64,000 bases of DNA from the NCBI GenBank assembly GCA_014529385.2, contig CM043953.1, positions 91,936,842 through 92,000,841 of the forward strand, given 5' to 3'. Positions 58,930-64,000 of the stretch are shown here, piece after piece. Position 1 is the stretch's first letter. Each line of letters opens with the position of its first letter. A model generated the notes under the pieces. The model did no database searches and was not told the DNA's origin. It was given only the letters and a program-made list of their open reading frames with translations. The DNA is from Adiantum capillus-veneris (Eukaryota; Streptophyta; Polypodiopsida; Polypodiales; Pteridaceae). Made by a program: the position numbers and the translations under genes.

Positions 58930-61395
58930 ATACAAATGTTGAGTGGGAGAAACTTGATGCTAAGGCCAAATCTACCCTCCGTTTGCATTTGACTGAATCT
59001 GTGTACTTTAATATAGTTGGAGAAAGGACTGCTAGAGATGTATGAGATAAGTTGTGTTCCAGTTACAAGAACAAAAGTGCCACTAATAAGGTTTTCTCGA
59101 TGAAGAAACTTTTTGACCTTCGTATGAAGGAAGAGGGCACTATTTCTACTTACATTAATGAGTTCAATATCGTTTTCACTCAGTTGACCACTCAGGGTTT
59201 GGTCTTCGATGAGGAAATCAAATGTACCTTCTTGCTATGCAGTTTACCCTCGTCTTGGGATACGTGCTGTACTCGATTAGCAACTCAACACTTGGTACCG
59301 GTCTAGTGTACAATGACGTCCTTGGGAATCTGTTTATCGAGGAGATTCACAGGAAATCTCTAAAAGTCAAGAAGGATGGTGATGCGTATGTTACCAGTGA
59401 TAGACTGAGGGGTCGCACTCAAAGTCGTGCCAAAAGCAAGGAACGTGGGGGCTCATGCAGTACGTCTTGGGGTTCTTTGCGTAATGTCAAGTGCTATCAC
59501 TACCATAAAAAAGGGCATGTGAAGAAGGATTATCGAAAATGGCAGCAAAGCAAGAAGGATAAACAATCCGGTGACACTTCTAAGTTTAATGACTCAAACA
59601 AGGGCAAAGCAAAGTTAGAGGAGATCAATGTGCTAGTCTTCAAATGCTCCTATTGTAGAGACTCTTCTAGTGGTTGTTATGCCACTTACCTCTGACGTAT
59701 TGGTCTTCACATTAGATCTACTTGTCGAAGCTCTTGTTACAGAAGATGCGCAATATGCACATAATTGGATAGTAGATTCTAGTGCGAGTTTCCATGTGAC
59801 ACCACATAGAGAGTGGTTCTCTACTTATTCTCATTCTTGTGGCAAAGTGAGACTTAGTGATGCTTATGAACTAGACATTGAGGGTGTCGAAAACGTCAAA
59901 TTGCATCTAAGGAATGGCACGTACTTTACTTTATGTAATGTCAAACATGTGCCCAAGTTGACTAAGAGCTTGTTTTCTGTTGGCTAGCTTGATGATTTGG
60001 GCTACAACAGCACATTTGGCAATGGTTTGTGGATAGTACACCAAGGTAATATTGTTGTAATCAAAGGTCAGAAGCATGGTACCTTGTATTCCATGCATGT
60101 GTCAGATGTTGATGATGCTTACATATCTATAGCCGAGCTGCTCTACTGAGTTGTGGAATTTCCGGCTAGGTCATATTAGCCAAAAAGGAATGAGAACTCT
60201 GACTCATTTTGGCTACTTACCTGTCTTGTCTTATGTTGACTTTCCTATTTGTGAGCATTGTATCTATGGCAAACATGCTAGGTCCGTTTATTTACCATTG
60301 AGTCAAAAGCAAGCTGAACCTCTAGATTTAGTACATAGTGATGTTTGTGGTCCTCTGTCAACCAAATCTCTAGGGAGGCCTAGCTATTTTGTGACATTCA
60401 TAAATGACTCTACTCAAATGGTGTGGGCATATCCTTTGGAACATAAGGATCAACTTCTTCCTGTGTTCCAATTTTTTTTGGCACTTATTGAGAATCAGTC
60501 AGGTAAGAAACTCAAGAGGTTGCGGACTGACAACGGTGGAGAGTATGTCTCCAAGGAGTTTGACAATTTTTGTGCTAAAAGGGGGATTAAAAGATAGTTT
60601 ACTGCACCATACACACCAGCTCAGAATGGAGTTGCTGAGTGCATGAATCGTACGATTCAGGAAAGAGTCATAGCCATGCTTTGTAGGGAAAATCTCACAC
60701 AAGGCTTTTGGGAAGAAGACGTCTTGACCGCAGTGCACATTATAAATCGTTCGCCTAGTACGCCATTGAATTATGAGATTCCAGAAGAGTTATGATCTAA
60801 ACGTAAGCCCCACTATGACCATTTGTGTGTTTTTGGATTTGAAGGTTATGCTCACATGCCTAAACAACTTCGACAGAAGTTAGAGCCAAAGTCACACAAA
60901 TGTATTTTCATTGGATATGGTGCAGATGGAGAGATGCGATATCGTCTCTAGCACCCAGAATCTCGTCGAGTCATCCGTAGTTCATATGTGATCTTCAATG
61001 AGTCGAAGATGCATAAACAACCTATCAAGGAAATAGAGGTTCGGAGAGTCACTTTTGAGGATATTGCCTCAGAGACAGTGAAATCAACTCAGCAGGCTAG
61101 TGATGTACCTTCCACTAGCAATGCTCCAGAGGGAGCGGATAGCAATGGTCAAGGAGTGAGACAGTCTACTAGAGTCTCTCGTCCACCTACGCGTTTCAAG
61201 CCAGGTCTTGATTACATCATGTTGATCAATTACCGTGAGCCAAGATGCTACCAAGAAGCCATGATGACGGATGATGTGGTGAAGTGGGAATAGGCTATCG
61301 AATCGGAGTACAACTCAATTCTGGCTAATGACACTTGGGATTTGGTAGAACTGACAAATGATGCGAAAGCTTTACCTTGAAAATGGGTTTACAAG
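58930..61395 (+). pseudogene. Ty1/copia gag-protease-integrase, RT missing
   Basis: Order: gag UBN2-type region (KLDAKAKSTLRLHLTESVYF, VFSMKKLFDLRMKEEGT, LLCSLPSSWDT); zinc knuckle with two changed metal ligands (CYHYHKKGHVKKDY near 59490); protease (NWIVDSSASFHVTPHREWF near 59763, D-S-S in place of D-S/T-G); GAG pre-integrase (LWNFRLGHISQKGM ... CEHCIYGKH near 60150-60275); integrase core with VHSDVCGPL, LRTDNGGEYVSKEF and NGVAECMNRTI, so the acidic triad persists; C-terminal HDFxxFGxxAY-like region; then RT start (YNSILANDTWDLVEL, WVYKK), cut at 61395. Copia order (integrase before RT) is clear. Stops at about 59986, 60148, 60595, 60793 and 61291. No LTRs found. Confidence 0.85.
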
Positions 61396-62389
61396 AAGAA
61401 ATTTTTTAGGTTTCCGATTTCTGAAACCTTAGAAATTGTACAAAGCCTGTTAAATTTAACTTGGTTATTCAAAAAAAACTGTAGAATGATCCAACTATGG
61501 CTGATATTGGTATGTTGGAACCGTAACCAGAGCTAGACTATGGTTAGAATTTTTCAGAATCAGATTCCGATGAAATCTGGAAAAGTTACGGGCTCTGAAA
61601 GGTTACACTAGGAATTTAATTAGTTAAGTAAAATTGGACGGTTTCAGTAATTATGATTGCTAAAGACTTTCCTATCCTAAGGTTCTAGAAATTGCAGACA
61701 TTTCCAAATTTCATCATAAAAAATCAGAAAAATTAAGAGAAATTGATTCTAGAAGCTGGGGGGGTTGTGTGGAGCTGTGGGGAACCTGCCCGGGATAGAA
61801 TTAGCAGCAGGTGGCTCTAGTTGAAAGCTGGGGCCTTGCTTGAGGTGCCAGAACCTGCCAGAAATAGCCCAGGGGCCCTGAAACAGCCCAAGGGCCCTGG
61901 AAACAGCCCAGGGATAGAATTAGCAGCAGGTGGCGCTAGTTGAAAGCTGGGGCCTTGCTTGAGGTGCCAGAACCTGCCAGAAACAGCCCAGGGGCCCTGA
62001 AAAGCTATAAAAAGACCCCCTTCCTTCACAAAAAATTAGATTCGGAGCCTTGGTACATTCTCTCTCATCTAGAGGGACCTCTACGTAGAAATCACTAGAG
62101 AGCAAAGCTCTAGTTGGTTAATCAACTGTAATTAGCACTAACCTTCTTTAATTAGTAAACTATGTTAACATATTTACATTTTTCTTAATTAATTTAAGAT
62201 TAAACCTATGTAGACTCTAAAATTCTCTCCTAATTCAAAATTCTCTGTTGATTATTGAGATTAAGCTTAAGGACACTAAGCTAATTAATTATTATATTAT
62301 ATTAGGACTAAAATTACTCATTTTAATCATAAATTAATGATATTAATACTAATTAAATTTAGATTAAGATGAGATAATTATCATAGCTG
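61396..62389. other. Promoter-like stretch with tandem duplication
   Basis: Unassigned apart from the 119-bp duplication below, followed by a TATA-like box (TATAAAAAG at 62006) and a leader-like pyrimidine-rich stretch. TGTTGGAACCG at 61513 could be the start of an LTR, but I found no matching end or partner. Confidence 0.4.
61792..62004 (+). repeat. 119-bp tandem duplication upstream of a TATA box
   Basis: Landmark GGGATAGAATTAGCAGCAGG at 61792 and 61911 (period 119). The second copy is partial and ends 2 bases before TATAAAAAG. Within each copy AACAGCCCAGGGGCCCTG-like phrases recur. Confidence 0.88.
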
Positions 62390-63560
62390 TGTTAGACTGT
62401 CATTATTCCAAAAAATTATCTTTTAATTTTTTGAGTAATTTTTATAATTATTTAAGCAGAATTACATTGTTTTTAAGAGAGAAGTAAAGGAAGAAATGAT
62501 CAAATTAATCCAAAATTCTTTGAGATAATTACAAGAGGTAAATCACATCTTATGGAACCCGTGATAATTATATGTACCTCAAATAGATAGTTTAACTAAT
62601 TATCTCAGGAGAATTACACTATTTTTAGGAAAAAATAAAAGGGGGAAAATAGCAGAAAAATTCAAAATGCTTTGAGATAATTATCAAGGAGAAGAAGATC
62701 TTATGAAACCCATGACAATTATCTTAACCTCAGATAAGTAGTTTAACTAATTATCTCAGAAGAATTATACTATTTTTTTTAAAAAATAAAAGCAGGAAAA
62801 TAGCAAACTAATAAAAAATGGTTTGAGATAATTATCAAATGAAATAACCATTTCATGGAACTTGTGATAGTTATCTTAACCTCAAATAATTAGTTTAACT
62901 AATTAACTCAGTAGAATTACATTGTTTTTAAGGAAAAATAAAAGGGGGAAAATAGCAAACTAATCCAAAATGCTTTGAGATAATTAGCAAAGGAAAATCA
63001 CATTATATGAAACCCGTGATAATTATCTTAACCTCAAATAATTAGTTTAACCAATTATCTCAACAAAATTACACTATTTATAGGGAAAAATAAAAGGAAA
63101 AAAAATAGAAAACTAATCCAAAATGCTTTGAGATAACTCTCAAAGGAAAAAAACATCTTATCAACCCGTGATAATTATCTTAGCATCAAATAATAAGTTT
63201 AACTAATTATCTCAGATAGAAAAACATTGTTTTCATGGGAAAATAAAAAGGAAAAAATAGTAAACTAATTTAATAAGCTTTGAGATAATTATCAGAGGTA
63301 AAACACATCACAACCTGTGATAAATATTTTACCCTCAGATAATTAGTCAATAGAAAAACACTCTTTTTTAAGGGAAAATAAAAGGGGGGAAAATTGCAAA
63401 TTAATCCAAAAACCTTTGAGATAATTATCAGAGGTAAGATACATCTTGAGGAACCCGTGATAAGTATCTTAACCTTAGATAATTAGTTAGATACTTATTT
63501 TCATTAAAAGTAACCGATTTTGTGTATAAACCTGGGAAAAGAAATTAGTAAATGAATTTA
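62390..63560. repeat. AT-rich satellite, unit about 150 bp
   Basis: Seven recognisable units, with the landmark TTTGAGATAATTA near 62519, 62671, 62822, 62973, 63127, 63279 and 63415 (spacing about 152, 151, 151, 154, 152, 136). Each unit also has AACCCGTGATAATTATCTTA-type and AATTAGTTTAACTAATTATC-type segments and a purine run (AAATAAAAGGGGGAAAATAG). Units diverge moderately. No coding sequence. Confidence 0.88.
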
Positions 63561-64000
63561 TATAATTACCCAATAGTTACCAGAGGTCAAAAATCACTTT
63601 GAAGGGTGGAAAAACTACCTTAGCCTAAATAATTAATATAACAAGTTACTATCGACTATTTTTGTCTAAATTAGTCCATAAATATAGAAGGGAAAAGTTA
63701 TAAATCAATTTTATGAGTTAACAAGAAAATTCTTAAAGATAGAACATATCAAATTTCATCTAGGGTAAGTAATCCACCAGCAGATAGGTAACTCATAATT
63801 TACTAAGGCCAAAAATAGGATATTCTTGGAATATAAACTAAGGAGAAATCCAGTAAAATAGCCTCCATAATTATATGATAATTATGGGAGAATACTAACA
63901 ATACAAGGAAGTTACAGGATAAATATCTCATCCAATAACTAACAAGGAAACCTATTTATTCCAAAAATCCTTAGTTTGGGTAAAAAGGAAGAAAATAGAT
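63561..64000. other. Degenerate continuation of the AT-rich satellite
   Basis: Weak echoes of the satellite (CCAATAGTTACCAGAGGTC near 63571, AGTAATCCACCAGCAGATAG near 63767) suggest older units up to the window end. Nothing else seen. Confidence 0.45.

Noticed and set aside
58476-58969. Overlapping long frames in a GC-rich stretch
   Set aside because: Both strands are open over the same bases with no motif, which is expected from base composition.

Overview
This is plant nuclear DNA. Three things show it: retrotransposons primed by initiator-Met tRNA (binding-site core TGGTATCAGAGC), plant-type Ty3/gypsy chromodomain and Tat-like pols with Ty1/copia, hAT and LINE relatives, and a terminal exon of an ethylene receptor. 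Transposable elements fill almost the whole window and most are decayed, which suits a land plant with a very large genome (gymnosperm or fern grade is a guess). I see no bacterial or organellar gene set.

Layout. 1-3310: end of a Ty3/gypsy element (A) with intact Gag-protease but no reverse transcriptase. 3311-4472: minus-strand gypsy RT/RNase H fragment. 4473-17133: a related gypsy element (B), broken by a solo LTR, a hAT transposon and a second solo LTR nested in its own 3' LTR. 17134-24175: a minus-strand gypsy element (C') interrupted by a full element of its own family (C, 18271-23513, telobox-rich LTRs), followed by an integrase-tail fragment. 26634-27009: ethylene-receptor receiver exon with SINE copies on both sides. 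31.5-36.0 kb: minus-strand chromodomain gypsy remnant carrying an inserted gene/LINE chimera between 260-bp direct repeats. 36.1-37.0 kb: hAT fragment. 38162-41820: a decayed multi-domain locus with coiled coil, a possible DDE-type core and a histone H3-like C-terminus. 42.5-44.7 kb: second copy of the gene/LINE chimera, running into a LINE 3' end. 45533-50343: a minus-strand LTR retrotransposon with a perfect target duplication. 51380-54678: a minus-strand LINE bounded by (GA)n on both sides. 55200-58065: a Tat-like gypsy pol. 58930-61395: a copia fragment. 61.4-64.0 kb: a promoter-like tandem duplication and an AT-rich satellite of about 150 bp.

What stands out. (1) The 38-42 kb locus ends in a clear but broken histone H3-like fold behind a lysine/glutamate-rich stretch and a transposase-like core; I know of no such element. 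(2) A tRNA-derived SINE and a LINE have similar 3' ends, both run into (CT)n tails, and several copies sit inside CT/GA microsatellites, which suggests microsatellite-targeted retrotransposition. (3) The LTRs of the A/B family carry a hairpin with a compensatory base-pair change. (4) The ethylene-receptor exon has no visible upstream exons in the 26 kb before it.

Hardly any frame here looks functional. The exceptions are the receptor exon and perhaps the Gag-protease frame of element A. Boundaries given as exact come from TG...CA ends, target duplications or splice sites; others are approximate.
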